Shown piece by piece: positions 35,855-47,710 of a DNA stretch of 64,000 nt. The DNA is taken from positions 18,559,501 through 18,623,500 of the forward strand of contig JAMJFZ010001815.1 of NCBI GenBank assembly GCA_026225945.1, in the 5' to 3' direction. Source of the stretch: Cricetomys ansorgei. Its lineage: Eukaryota; Chordata; Mammalia; Rodentia; Nesomyidae. Made by a program: the position numbers and the translations under genes. Below the pieces are notes generated by a model. It ran no database searches. It was not told the DNA's origin and was given only the letters and a program-made list of their open reading frames with translations. Position 1 is the first letter of the stretch, and the number at the start of each line of letters is the position of its first letter.

Positions 35855-37126
35855 AAGGAGCCCATTTTATGCTGTTCTTATGTAGATATGTTTGGAGCTG
35901 ACCACTATTTTCAGAATTAGATAACCTATCAGTGGGCACATCCCTAGTGGGAGGAGATGCATTGCCCTTCTCTTGAAACCATTGATTGAAACCATTGATT
36001 GCCTGTAGCTCTTTGTCTAGAGACCAGTCCTTATGAAATTTCCCATACCTGCACTGGCATATCAGTAGGTATTGTTATTTTGCAGATCACTACCATCTTG
36101 TTTAGTTTCATGGCTGCAAAATCTCTCTCCCCTAGAGAAGGCGCAGCTCAGTCATTAAAGGCTAATGCTCACATTTCTAAATATGTTTTATGTTTCTGGT
36201 GAGTACTGTGTCTTTCTTCTCTGTGCACTCAATGACATCGGTAGCAGCATCAGCATGACAGGAAGAGAAAAACTGTACTTGCAAAAAGCATTACTGAGCT
36301 GCTTTCCAGAGCCTATTACAAACCCATAGCCTTAACATCATGGTACTTTGTCACGGGGGACATGAGTTACATGAGTCTGCTTCCATGGTCATATCTGTAA
36401 AAGCTTGATGGATACAGTACTTCTCGACTGCATTTTATTCTCTATGACTTAAAGCACAGTTGTTACTTATCTGTCAACCTGAGTGCGAAAGGGAACAAAA
36501 AGCACTATTAACTATTCCTTACATGCCCTGGAAAAATAAATAACCTTTTGTTAAGTGCCAGCCATTTACTAACTCTTCTTACCACTATGATTCTGAGCAT
36601 CTTTTCAAATAACTATTGCTTATACCTATCTGATGCAGATACCTTAACTACCTAGGAATATGCAGTAAACACTACTCTTTTCCTGACTTCCAAAATGCCA
36701 TATTGAGAAGTCTTGAACACATCCAGTAGGTTTGGAAGTCCCTGGAAATACATTCTTCAGCTGCCTCTCCACTTCTGTGACAGAACTCAGTATTCACAAT
36801 GAGTTGTCATTGCTGTGCTGTCCTCTTCCTGGCCACAGACAATTGAACCCCTAAGAGTTACCTGAATCAACTACCATTACATCATCTTTATTTTGGCAAA
36901 ATAAAATAAAAGGGGTAATGTAAGATTGAGATCTTTACATTTTTTGATGCATGATATTATGTATTTAAAAAACATGTGGACATGATAGATATACATTATA
37001 GTTATGATTGCAGTGAATCCAGATGTAAGCATGATGACTGAGCATCACCTTTCCTCAGAATCGGCCTAGCTTGCTTTCCCATTCTATCTCCTTGTACTAG
37101 ACTTAATCATTTGTCTAAATAAATTA

Positions 37127-37705
37127 GTATTAGTCAGGGTTCTCTATAGTAACAGAACTTAGAGAATGAATCTCTCTCTTCTCTCTGTCTGTCTGTCTCT
37201 GTTGGTTCTGTCTCTATATACATACATACATATTTACATATATTATATACATACATACACACATGCAGGGGATTTTTTAAAATGATCTATAGGTTGTGAT
37301 CCAGCTAATGCAAACAATGACTGCCTACCAACAGAAGGTCCAAAATCCAGTAATTATTCAGTCCATGAGGCTGGTCCTCAGTCTATGCTGGAATCTCAAA
37401 GATGTCGGCTGTAATACCAATGAAGGAATGGACTTACTAGTGAGGGCAGGTGCAAACAGGCAAAAAGAAAGGCTTTTTTCTTCCACGTGCTTTATATAGG
37501 CTTCCAGCAGAAGGTGTGACCCAGGTCAGAGGTGGGCTTTCCTACCTCAAAAGATATAGGTTAAAGATGCCTTCCCACCTCAAAGATCTGGATTAGAAAA
37601 GGATGTTCCCATTTTAAATGATTGAATTAAGCAAAAAATCTGTCTCTGGTGTGCCCGGCCATTTTGGGGGTTTTGGTTACATCCAGATGTAGTCAAGTTG
37701 ACAAC
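37127..37705 (+). repeat. Middle-repetitive rodent repeat with internal TCTG/TACA microsatellite
   Basis: Starts 'agtcagggttctctatagta', contains 'cagcagaaggtgtgacccag', ends 'gtagtcaagttgacaac'. A TCTG-rich tract (37172-37201) and a CATA tract (37217-37263) lie near its 5' end, where this repeat usually carries simple sequence. Confidence 0.7.
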
Positions 37706-38159
37706 ACTCTTCTCTTCTCCCTTAAAAGAATTATATTTTCTTGTTCACATTTTTATGAGAACTATATCATCTGACATGCTTGTCGATGTTAGTAACTTTC
37801 TTGAATATGTCTCAAATGTTTCTATTTCATTCTATTTCTTGTTTCATACTTGTGCTTGCATATTTGTCTGTATAGTTGTGTGTGAACAACAAGAGAGGCA
37901 ACCTCTTCCTAATAAATTCTTCAGTTTAGCAAGTGGCACAACCTTCTAGCCAGTAGCTTAAGTCAAGAATGAATGACGCTTGATACCTCCCTTTCCAGCT
38001 CACTCCCAGTCTTTCTGCCTCCCAGTATGTGCTGTTTTTGATCTCATCTCTTTGTGGTCACAGACACTCTCCCAGACACACTGATATCTGGCCTGGAAAT
38101 TTCTCATTATTCTTTTTCCTCCCTCTACCCCTTGCTGCCAGTAACCTATGTTCTGTGAT

Positions 38160-38560
38160 ATATTGAAAGCCATTTTTAAAGTCCTGGCATGTCAATTTTC
38201 TGCTAATAACATGGAAGTGGCCTCCCAATGAATTAAAACATCCTTTCACATATCTACATGCTGTGATCTTTCACTGACCTTGACTTAATGCCATACCTTT
38301 TACCTAGATGCTAGTCATGTCACTTTACCTTAGGGACTTTCGTACTTGCTGTTTGCATCACTCTTACACCTTCCCTTAGGATCCTTGTGTGATTACAACC
38401 ATCTAAAACTGCAGTCACCTGTACACAGAGGTTGTTTCTGACCATCCCACCTGACGGAGCTCTCTCCATCACTCATCTCACTAAGTCTACTGACCTGCTT
38501 ATTGTCCATCTCACTAGACTTATAAGTTAGAAGAATATTAACTTTGTTAAGAAAAATATA
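38160..38560 (+). repeat. L2-type relic
   Basis: 'taccttagggactttcgtac' 'ttgctgtttgcatcac' followed by 'ccatcactcatctcactaag' follows the L2 3'-end order. Confidence 0.65.
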
Positions 38561-40061
38561 TACTGCATTTATGTATTCTTTAGGTGACAAGGAAGACATT
38601 TTATTCAAGACAACTGTAGGAGGGGAATTTCAATAAGGGAAGGGGGTCAGGCTCATCCAGATACAACAAGGACATTTCTATATAGAGAAAGCTACAAGCT
38701 CAAGACAAGAGTAAACATGCTACATTTTCTATCAGCCATGTGAAGAAAGGAAAACAAAGCAAGCAAAATTACTTTTAATTATATACTTTACTTGATCAAT
38801 TTCACCAAATTTTACTCTCAAGTGTCTACTGTTTAGAGAAGGAATACATATATATTCCAAATAATAGTAGAATACTACACTTCAAATATTATTTATTAAA
38901 CACTAAAATAATGATTGAAAATGTACTAAGGTATTCATTCATTGCAAAGTTGGTGTTTTGGGTTTTTAATTCGCAAATTGAATAATGTCTTTAGCCTTTC
39001 TTGTTTTTGTTGTTATGTTTAACACGGTTTTCATATTCTCTGTGCAACAATTATTTCATCTAATTACTTTTTATTACTTCAGTTTGTTCGTGGATTCTAC
39101 ATTGAGTATCTATAGTGCTGGGATGTGCATTATTTATTTGCTACAAAACACCTAGGCTGTGATAGCTAGATACCTCAGCTAGGAACAATAAGGTGTTTGG
39201 ACTTACTGCATGTAATATCACTTCCAAATGCTTCCTTTTTCCATTAATCTTTTTCCTTCATCCAATGTGTTAAAGATGAAAATATCTTTCCTATTTGCCA
39301 CACAGTCAGGATGCATCTATGTGACTTGCCTTCTGGTTCCACTGTGAACACGTTCAGCTGTAGAACTGATGTGGCCATCACCAATGAAATACCTCTAAAA
39401 TTCCCAAGAGTCCAGAGGATTTGCGAAGATATTTATCTGACAATCTCTCTATGTCTCATGTAGTTCCATTTGTTATCTTTATAAATCCATGTTTTTTAAA
39501 AAATAAAAAAGGAATTAGAAAATAAAAGCATACTTTCACATGGGCAAGATGCTATATTTTTCCTCCAGCCTGCTAAGTGACAGGAAAAGAAAAAAGCTTC
39601 TGTAGCCTTCCTCCCAGTAATTAAATTCCTTGATAGAGACATCAGTGTGTTTTTGATGTAACTCATGAATTTTTTGGCAAGCTTTATAAAGACTGAATCA
39701 ATGCTAAATCAGAGGTATTTACAACATCCACAAATATAATCCGAAGAGGATACTTAAAAGCTCATATAGATCTAAATGATGTTCCCCCAGATGGTGAATT
39801 AATGTAATTTTAGCAGGAAACAAAGTTGAACAAATATGCAATATTGAGGCCTCGCATTGGTTGAATGTATCTGAAGCCACCACAGCACAGATGTTGCTTA
39901 TCATATTGGTGCCAGTTGCCTGTTTCTCTCTACACTACAAAGGGAAGAATGGGATTTGGGAGTTCAGCAAATCATGATTCATTTTGTTACTAATAATTTG
40001 TTAGTGTTTGAAGCTTTTGGTGAACCTTATATAGAAATTATTTTGGTTATGTCCTTTCCAG

Positions 40062-40115
40062 GGTTTGAAAGGTGACTTGGGTCCTCGAGGTCCACCTGGC
40101 CCAAAAGGAGAAAAG
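40062..40115 (+). CDS. Collagen triple-helix exon B (54 bp)
   Basis: Second exon of the same collagen gene. It reads GLKGDLGPRGPPGPKGEK, six perfect Gly-X-Y triplets including Gly-Pro-Arg, Gly-Pro-Pro and Gly-Glu-Lys. It is 54 bp and phase 0-0. The acceptor is CCTTTCCAG; the donor is AAAAG|GTACTG, weaker than its neighbours because positions +4 to +6 depart from AAGT. Joined to exon A it continues the helix in frame without a gap. A Lys after Gly-X, as in GPKGEK, is common in collagen helices. Skipping this exon would remove 18 residues and keep the frame. Identity of the gene is unresolved, as for exon A. Confidence 0.94.
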
Positions 40116-41908
40116 GTACTGTATCTACCCCAAAGTTTCCTGACTTTATTTTAAGACCCTCTCCAAAAATGGAGTGGCTTCTTGTAGCTCCTATTTGGTT
40201 GCACAAACATCCTGAAGTTAATGGGAAGGCTGTTGTATGAAAAGCTTCTAAGTGAGAAAAGCCTTCTGGTTGCTTTAGTATGAAGAGACTTTTGACATTA
40301 ACACATGTGTGAAACCTCCTGTTTCTCACCTTTGCTTGACAGCATGAGGCCTCCGATCACCACATTAGCAAAGGTGTCCTGTGTCAGGAAATGCAGTCAA
40401 CAACACCAAGCTGTCACCTCGGTGACGAGGCAGGTGGCTTTAGGGGGAAGGAAGCTAACTCTGTGCCTCAGCCTTAGATTAAATACTCCATTTCTTGTGT
40501 TTTCTCCACGAACCATTTCATAGCAGCATTTGGGCAGCGGCCTCTCAGCAAGAGCTAATGAATACTAAAGGCAAGAGTTGTGTTGAACAGGGTAATTTGG
40601 CAATCCTGATTTCATGAGAGTTTTACATGTATGCATTTTATTTTCCATGCTCGGCACATTCAGAATTCCCTGTCTGTCTTAACTACTTCTCTCTATTAGA
40701 GGTGATCTCACAGAGCAGTCCTGAGTGACTGATATAAATTCCTTAACAACTGTAATTTCAGTGCAGTTGTTCCACAAAATAATGAACATACAATGTTATG
40801 TCTTAAAACTTGAGATAGTTAAGTTTAATGAGAAAAAGAGAAAATCCTAGATATACTTAGCATGACAGCTCCATGGCATACTCCCCAGGCACGTGGTCTC
40901 CATAATGTTCAACTCAACAAAAAACACAGAGAGGACACTCAGTCCTGATGACAGAGTTCTTATTACATAAGTTCCTGAGACAGCAAAACACAGGGTTGAC
41001 CCATCATAAACTTGTGAATACTTTTTCAAAGATTCTTTTTTTTAGACAGGGTACTTTCTGGCTGGCCTGGAATTTTCTACGTCAATGAGGCTGGCTGGAA
41101 ATCATAGAGATCCTCCAGCCTCTGCCTTCTGGGGGGATGGGATTTAAAGTGTACATTACTATACCCAGAATTTTCAAAGATGTTTTAATAGTCAACACAC
41201 ACATACCTGGAAACCTGTATTCACCTGTATTCCAGTCAGTGTAGCCAGTCTATCATTAGAAAACGCACTGATGGAGGAAAAGCCTCTGAAAGCTGCAGGT
41301 AGGAGTGATGCTCATTCAGCAGAGCTTAAGGCAAGCTGTGGGAACTGCTCCTCACATCTGGAAGACATGGAGGGGAGGGGGGTTCACTTATTATTTCTGC
41401 TGATCCTCATACTAACTTTGTCAGAAAAATTATCTGTCGCTGTGACTCTTCCCAGCTGCTCCGTTGGCAAGTAACCATATTTGGAAAGATAATTTTTTTT
41501 TCTAATTTTGGATTCATAGTCAAAAGAATAGAAAATTAGATTATTTTAGTTTTTCAAAACACGTTTTGCTACTGCGGAAAGCACAAGGGCACACGAGGAA
41601 ATTTTTATATCATAAGCCCTGCAGGGAACATGATAAAAACCTCTCATTGCGCAGAAAATTTTATCAAGAAAAAATTCTACTTTTATGTCCTGTCAAATTA
41701 TGGATTTTGTGGTAGGGAAATGGGGGAGAGTCAGGGAGGAATTGTGGAATGGGGGAAAATATGATCAAAATATATCATATGAAATTACCAAAGAATAAAT
41801 AAAACTGTAAAAAGATTTATCCATATATATTGCTTCTTTTCAGAAACTCATAAGTAATGTGCAGAAAGGAGCCGTAGGTAACTGCAACCTTTCTTTCATC
41901 TATTTTAG
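40116..41908 (+). other. Collagen intron B-C (1,793 bp)
   Basis: Runs from GTACTG to CTATTTTAG. It holds a degraded B1-like SINE at about 41040-41170 and otherwise unassigned AT-rich sequence. Confidence 0.75.
41040..41170 (-). repeat. B1-like SINE, heavily diverged
   Basis: 'ttagacagggtactttctgg', 'ggctggctggaaatcataga' and 'gatccteccag'-like cctccagcctctgcc region followed by 'gggatttaaagtgtacatta'. It lies within the intron between exons B and C. Confidence 0.65.
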
Positions 41909-41944
41909 GGTGATGTGGGACCTCCCGGGCCACCAGCCTTAACT
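41909..41944 (+). CDS. Collagen exon C (36 bp) ending in a triplet interruption
   Basis: Third exon of the same gene, 36 bp, phase 0-0. It reads GDVGPPGPPALT. Three Gly-X-Y triplets are followed by Ala-Leu-Thr where a Gly triplet is expected, so the helix is interrupted at or after this exon. The acceptor has a clear pyrimidine tract (CTTTCATCTATTTTAG) and the donor is the consensus GTAAGT. Joined to exon B it gives ...GPKGEKGDVGPPGPPALT. An interruption inside or at the edge of a helix is normal in FACIT, MACIT and type IV collagens and unusual in the main helix of fibrillar collagens, so it helps exclude types I-III and V. The next exon is not in the remaining 22 kb as far as I can see. Confidence 0.9.
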
Positions 41945-42342
41945 GTAAGTATTCTTTAAAATACTCAAAATTGGAATGTTCTATTTGCCATTCATACTGC
42001 ATCATAGCAGAGATGCAATTTAAGCCATAAGGTATTACAGTAATTGATAGTGAATTCAGAATATGCCTAACAAACTTAAAGATGGCCCCCTGCTGCCCTG
42101 ATGAGTGAGGTACTTGACCAAAGGTCTTAAGGGTTATCTCCCACACATGTCTCTGATCCATATCTACCTCAAACAATTTTCTATCCTGACCATGGCCCGT
42201 GACCATGTCCCTGTGTTTGATTACACGTTATTTCTAATCAAATATATATGAATAAGTAAATGGAAGGAGACAAGTTCCAATTAGCCTTAAAACTATAAAA
42301 GTGACACTAGATATAACCATCCAATAGGGGAAAAAACACCTT

Positions 42343-42391
42343 TCCCTTCTTTTCTTTTTTCTTTTTCTTTTTTCTTTTCTCTTTTTTCTTT
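42343..42391. repeat. Pyrimidine-only CTTTT tract
   Basis: Nearly pure C/T, about 50 bp, about 400 bp downstream of exon C. Confidence 0.92.
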
Positions 42392-42394
42392 TAA

Positions 42395-42540
42395 TACGTG
42401 GTCTCACTACTGAGCACCACTGGCTCACCAAGAACTCAGAATCTGCTGTGTTGACCAGGCTGACTTTGAACTACCAGACACCCGCCTGCCTCTGCTGACT
42501 AAGTGCTGAGATTAAAAATGAGTGTCATCACACCCAGGCG
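42395..42540 (-). repeat. B1-like SINE, heavily diverged
   Basis: 'gaccaggctgactttgaact' and 'aagtgctgagattaaaaatg' followed by ATCACACCCAGG. A long pyrimidine tract precedes it. Confidence 0.65.
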
Positions 42541-43949
42541 AAAGCTACAACACTGATTGCTACTTTGTCCCCAGACCTGCCAGAGACTATTGTTATTTTT
42601 TCACGATTTCCTTCTAAGATTTGAAAATGATAAAGCAGCGACAGATCCCTGAGAAAAGTTGATAGTGTACACATAATAGGATAGTTGTCAATTAGATGTT
42701 TTATCATTTTTTAAGCATTTAATCATAAGTATATGGAGCAGTCCCGTTTAGAAACAATTTACTACTACAGATTTTCTGCATAGAGCATTAAAGATTCTTA
42801 TTTAACTCATGAAAGACTCTAAGCTTAATGGAAAAGAAGAAAGTTTTTGTATTTTTTTTTTAAGATCAAATGTAGCCTAAGGTCTGTCAAATTTCATGTT
42901 AATATTATCAATGACATAAATTAAGCATGAAGTCATTAATATTCAAAGACCCATGATGATGCTGGGAGATCAGGGTTAAGGATATCTCCCAGTACTCTTG
43001 ATGGAATGTTGCTAACCGTCAAGCATAGGAATTTGAAGGGTTGTGGTTTTCTATGTGTGTATTTTCCCTAGAACTTAAACACCCCAAATGGAATGATAGT
43101 GATGTCTTGCTCACATCATTTTCCAACTGGCATTAAAAAAAATATGTTTCTTGGTATATAGGAAATCCAAGAAGTCAAACAGAGGCCTTAATTTAGAGTA
43201 GCCAAATCCATAAAGGTTTTTATATTCAAAGTAGAATAAAATAATTTTGAAGGAAACTTTTACCTTTATACCTTATACATTTCGAAATTAAAAATTTATT
43301 TGGCACGATTTAGACTTAGACTCGCTCATCACCTGCAAGGCGCATAACTGTTTTTCCTCAACTACGTTACGTGTCCAACTACCTCATTTAGTCATATGAT
43401 TCCATGATCGTTTTCAGCTCTCCTTTGAAGGCTGACATGTGATCTCTGTTTATCATTTCATTTGAAATGGAATTTTGGACCCTCAAATGAGAAATTGTAC
43501 CAGACTCTTATCTACATTGTGTATGCTTCATAGCAGCTATTCCTTTCTTCTAAGGAACATCCCATGGTGGTCTCTGCCATTTGGCCAGGTTGTACTTAAA
43601 GAGACAAAGCTAAAAATACTCTGCTTTGTGGTATCTAAAATATGAAAGATCAAAATCCTAATAAAGAAAATCATATTTTATAAAATGAAATAATAATATT
43701 ATGTGGGTATTACTATTGGATATGCTTGACATTGATTTGTTTTCTAAGGTAGACAATCAGCCATCACCTATAAATAGGGGTGAGTTGAGATTAATATCAA
43801 TCTGCATGCACTGAATATTTAATTCATCTTATGACGCAGGTTAATATTTTATTAATTGAAGTAACTGATATCAGTCTTCCGGGAAGGCAAAATGACTAAC
43901 TGCTCTATAATATATTAAATGAGACAATGATATGTCAGAGAGTTCACCC

Positions 43950-44122
43950 ATAGTAGTTCTCAGAACCAGCTGCCCGCTAAAATCCACTGGAAGACTTGGG
44001 AAAATACCGTCATTGCCCTGCACCAAATTCTAATTATTTAATAGGTCTAATGTGGGACAAGGACATTTTTTAAAGTCCCACAAATAGAGCTAAAGGTGAA
44101 GTTAGAGTGGAGAACCATTGTT
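43950..44122. mobile_element. MER5-like hAT DNA transposon relic
   Basis: Ends are inverted: 'tagtagttctcagaacc' at the left and 'agagtggagaaccattg' at the right. Inside are 'aaatccactggaagacttgg', 'ttaataggtctaatgtggga' and 'ttttttaaagtccca', as in non-autonomous MER5-type elements. Confidence 0.6.
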
Positions 44123-45186
44123 TATGGAAACTGTAGTGAAACAAGTGTCTTCCTGCCCAGAAAATTTTTGGAATTTTGAGTACTCAGGCTTTAACATGAA
44201 GTCTGAATTAATGCACAGCAATAAAGAAAATATCTCTCTCTTTGGGAAGGCATGCTAGTAAAAATCAAGATAGAAGAATGCTTGGTTAAGTAGACGAGAT
44301 TAGGGCTAGGAATGTCTTTCAATTACAACCTTAACCCAGCCATTTTGAGCACTCCTGCTGGGCCAGGTACCTTAATGCTTCTCAAAATTTAAAGTGCACA
44401 GGAGCTTCCCAGGGAATCTTATTCAAGTGCAGAGTGTGGAGTTGAGCATAGAAATTATAAATTCCCAGCAGGTGCCTACTTGGAAGCTGATGGTACTCCT
44501 GTCTGAGGATCAAACAAGGCTTAAAAGGCTTTCTAGCTCATTGCCTTATTTCATAGGTCAATGTTTTTTACTTCACATTCAAATTACCACAGGCACTTTA
44601 AAAAATAAAATAAAATGGAACTTTTAGGCTGTAGCGAAGTCAGGATCTCTTGGGGAAAACACTAGGCAGCTGTCAGTTTAAATTTTTCTAAGGCAACTTC
44701 TATACGGTTTGAGACCCGTTGTCATGAATGCACACCTAATGATTTTTCTCTACAACTTCCTTTTGAAATTCTTGAGCAGACATTTTGGAGCACTCATTAG
44801 TCAGTATTTATACCAGAAATACCCAACATGATTACTTTCAGGACTTCTAGGAGAGACTAGACTTTCTGGTAAAACCTAATACTTGATTCCTGATTACTTC
44901 GTTGTAAAGGATGACCTTCAACCGACATATTTGCAACCTACCAGCAAATCCAACAGTGGTTTTTTCTTTTTCTCAAACACACAAGCATTGACAACTCCGG
45001 ACATAGGACACTAAAGACATCTGAGTTTACACAACCAAGGAAAGACAGGGAACAGGCTGGACACCTTTCCTTATCTAAATCACAGTGCTTGTTTATTTTA
45101 ATTTGATATAAACTTTTAACGATGTATGAAGAGAAAGAGTTGAAATGCCAACATGCAACAGAATTCTAAGGCAAAGGTTTATTTGG

Positions 45187-45320
45187 GCCATGAAAGGGGA
45201 AGAGGGAACGGGAGAGATGGAGAAAGAAAATGGCAACTGTCTTGGAAAAAACAGAAGCAGGGCAGAAGACAGACAGACAGGTGGAGGGGGAGGGGAGGGC
45301 AGGGGAGGAAGGCCAAAGCC
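45187..45320. repeat. Purine-rich tract
   Basis: G/A-rich, including 'ggtggagggggaggggaggg'. It may be part of an LTR-type repeat; not resolved. Confidence 0.6.
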
Positions 45321-45954
45321 TAGCAGGCCATATTATAGGGAGTGGCATGGCATGGCCATGCATATCTGGCCTTTGCAGATGACCGACTACACAGTAGTGC
45401 TTTTGCTATTGGTTTAAATTTTAAAAACTCATGGAAAATCACATTGTAAGTAAGCCAACCCACTATACAATACCATCTATCTTCATGAGTGTTGTTTCTG
45501 TTTCCTCTTTGTACTTTCTGACTTTTTGCATGTAATTGGGTCTCTTCGAAGAAAGTGCAGAGAGGAGTGAGAGAGGTCGAGGAAACAAGGTTGATGAGGT
45601 GGTGTGAAGAACAGAACCTGGAAGCAGGTTCACTAGGAAGGTTCAGTCACAGCTGTACTTACTCTCCTTGCCACCTCACAGCCATGGAATGTTTCTCCTT
45701 GTACAGGGTGCTTTAGAAAACTGATGTCAAGAACACAGGGCTAGCAAGATTGGCCAAAATGGCACTGGAGTCTCCAGATGCACTCTGTACCAAATGCATT
45801 TTTTTTTTTCTACTTGATGACAGTAATTAATTTTCAGATTCCAGAGTTGAATTCCTTGGATGACTCTTGGATCCCTCTGTAGATTCATCATCACAGGTTG
45901 TACAGACAGAACTCCAAAGTGACCACAGGAGGGAAGAAATATTTATCAAACAGA

Positions 45955-46035
45955 CAAACAGAAAAAGGGGAGGTGGGGAAGGAGAAGGAGGAGGAAGCAA
46001 GGGAAAGTGGAGAAAGGCAGGGAGAAAGGGACGTT
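45955..46035. repeat. Purine-rich tract
   Basis: Second G/A-rich block, same strand as the one at 45187-45320. Confidence 0.65.
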
Positions 46036-46899
46036 CCAGGGACTGAAAACTTACACATGAATGGTGGTTACACCTCTGTCTCTTCTATCTTTAACCTTTA
46101 GTTATTCTGTCAGTCTACTTAGCTTGAAAAATCTGAATGATAACTTTTTGACATCATGCGAATACACTGGCAGATCTTCCCAGCTTCTTTAAAACTTTTC
46201 CATATTAGTCTAGTAATAAAACATTAAGATAGAACCTCAAGAGCAACACAACAACTCTAAGAGTGGAACAGTCTATAAAACCATGTCCAAGAATCTTCCC
46301 TAGATTCCTAAGCCCAAATAAAAGTGATTCTCCCTCCCTCAGCGGCCATCAACCATCAGTAGCCTTCTTAGCTAGGAATCCAGAGTCCCTCTTTCTCCAT
46401 ACTGAAAAAAAAAATATTGTCCGTCCCCTTCCCTTTCTTTATTTCCATATATGTATAGGTATGTATAATAAATATATAAATACAACCTGCTCATAGACAT
46501 GCTAACATGGATGGAGGAAAATTCAAGTGGCCAAAATCCTACCTTAAGAACTAAAGTCAACTAAGGAATAATGAGAGTGGGAGAAATGATCTTCCCCAGA
46601 AAAGAACATACCAACCCATTGTCCAATACCAAATGAAAACATGCTTGAGTTTTTAACTGCCTTGATCTTGTGCAGGTCTTGCAAAGGTAAACATGGCTGT
46701 TGTGATGTCATGTATGCAATAGCCATACCATGTCCAGAGGACCACATTTCAGAGCAACCATCTCTGTCTTCCAGCTCTTATATTATTTCTTAACATTCTT
46801 CTAAGCATCCTTGAGCCTTTGGAGAGGGGTATCGATATATACGTCCCATCTACAGCCAAGTACTCAGTCTCTTGCCCTCAGCACTTTGAACAATATTGC

Positions 46900-47510
46900 T
46901 CCTCTGTGTTACCCACTATCTGCTGCAGAAACAAATTTTTCTGACCAAGTTGGGAACAGAATATAAAAAGAAGAAAGAAAAAAATCTAAGAATATTAATA
47001 TAAATATTTAGAAAGCAGTTTGACAACATGACCAGTAAAAAAATCAGCATCAATGGACCTATATGAATTCCCTTTTCTTGGAGTGTGACCATGTTTAAAG
47101 TACCAGTCATGAATTCTCTCATGTAGAGCAGGCTTCAAATCCAGTCAGGGGAGCGATTAATCACCTCCATAAACATTTTCACCACTATTGCACCAGTGTA
47201 TACATCTTGGTTGGCAGGTCAGTATTACAACATACAACATCCAGACTATTCGTATCTTTTCTCTACCAGCAGCCTTCTTAGTACCTTCTAGCACTATGAA
47301 AGATAGCCAGCAGGAATGGGAGAGATTCTTGGCCAGTTCAAGATTAATTCCTCTCTATCCCACAACCAAAATGTAGTGTCTTCAGCAATAGGGTCTTACT
47401 ATCTAACTAAAGTGGTTAACCAATGGCAATAGTTTATATTGCTCACAGTGTTTCTGGAACCTCTCTGGCAGATAACAGTTACAGAAGTAACTGTTACCCA
47501 TTGAACAAAG
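46900..47510 (+). repeat. Rodent dispersed repeat, copy 2
   Basis: Ordered matches to copy 1 as described for 1-600, including 'gaattccc', the 'caccagtgt' block at 47188 and 'cttcagcaatagggtcttac' at 47380. About 600 bp. Confidence 0.65.
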
Positions 47511-47519
47511 GAACTTCTG

Positions 47520-47710
47520 TGGCCAAGTTAGAGAGCAGCACAACTCTATGGGTACAGATCAATATTTAATAAGCCATTTGACAACGTGAGCATCTAGAAA
47601 GCAATAATAATAGATTCTTATCTATGATCTGTGTTCTCTCCAGCCATAGGCTTTTGTCCAGGTTATAATAGCAGGCATGAATTCCCTCCTGTTTATTGAA
47701 GAATATGGAA
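47520..47710 (+). repeat. Rodent dispersed repeat, copy 3 (truncated, tandem to copy 2)
   Basis: Restarts the same unit: 'gttagagagcagcacaac', 'aagccatttgacaacgtgag', 'ctccagccataggcttttgt' and 'aggcatgaattccctcctgt', corresponding to the beginning of copy 1. It follows copy 2 directly, in the same orientation. Confidence 0.6.

Larger units (their letters stand above)
31680..40061 (+). other. Collagen intron A-B (8,382 bp)
   Basis: Runs from GTAAGC to CCTTTCCAG. It contains a MIR-like relic, two middle-repetitive rodent repeats, an AC microsatellite and an L2 relic, annotated separately. Remaining AT-rich sequence (31.7-32.9, 33.6-35.8, 35.85-37.1 and 38.6-40.0 kb) shows no gene. The longest open frame outside repeats, 160 codons on the minus strand at 33970-34452, has no family signature. 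Confidence 0.75.

Noticed and set aside
35975..36001. Tandem 13-bp duplication GAAACCATTGATT x2
   Set aside because: Single short duplication, most simply replication slippage.
41817..42206. 129-codon minus-strand frame overlapping exon C
   Set aside because: Antisense to a well-supported collagen exon and its introns; no protein signature.
45145..45417. 90-codon Gly/Arg-rich open frame
   Set aside because: Purine-rich tract translated; no domain.
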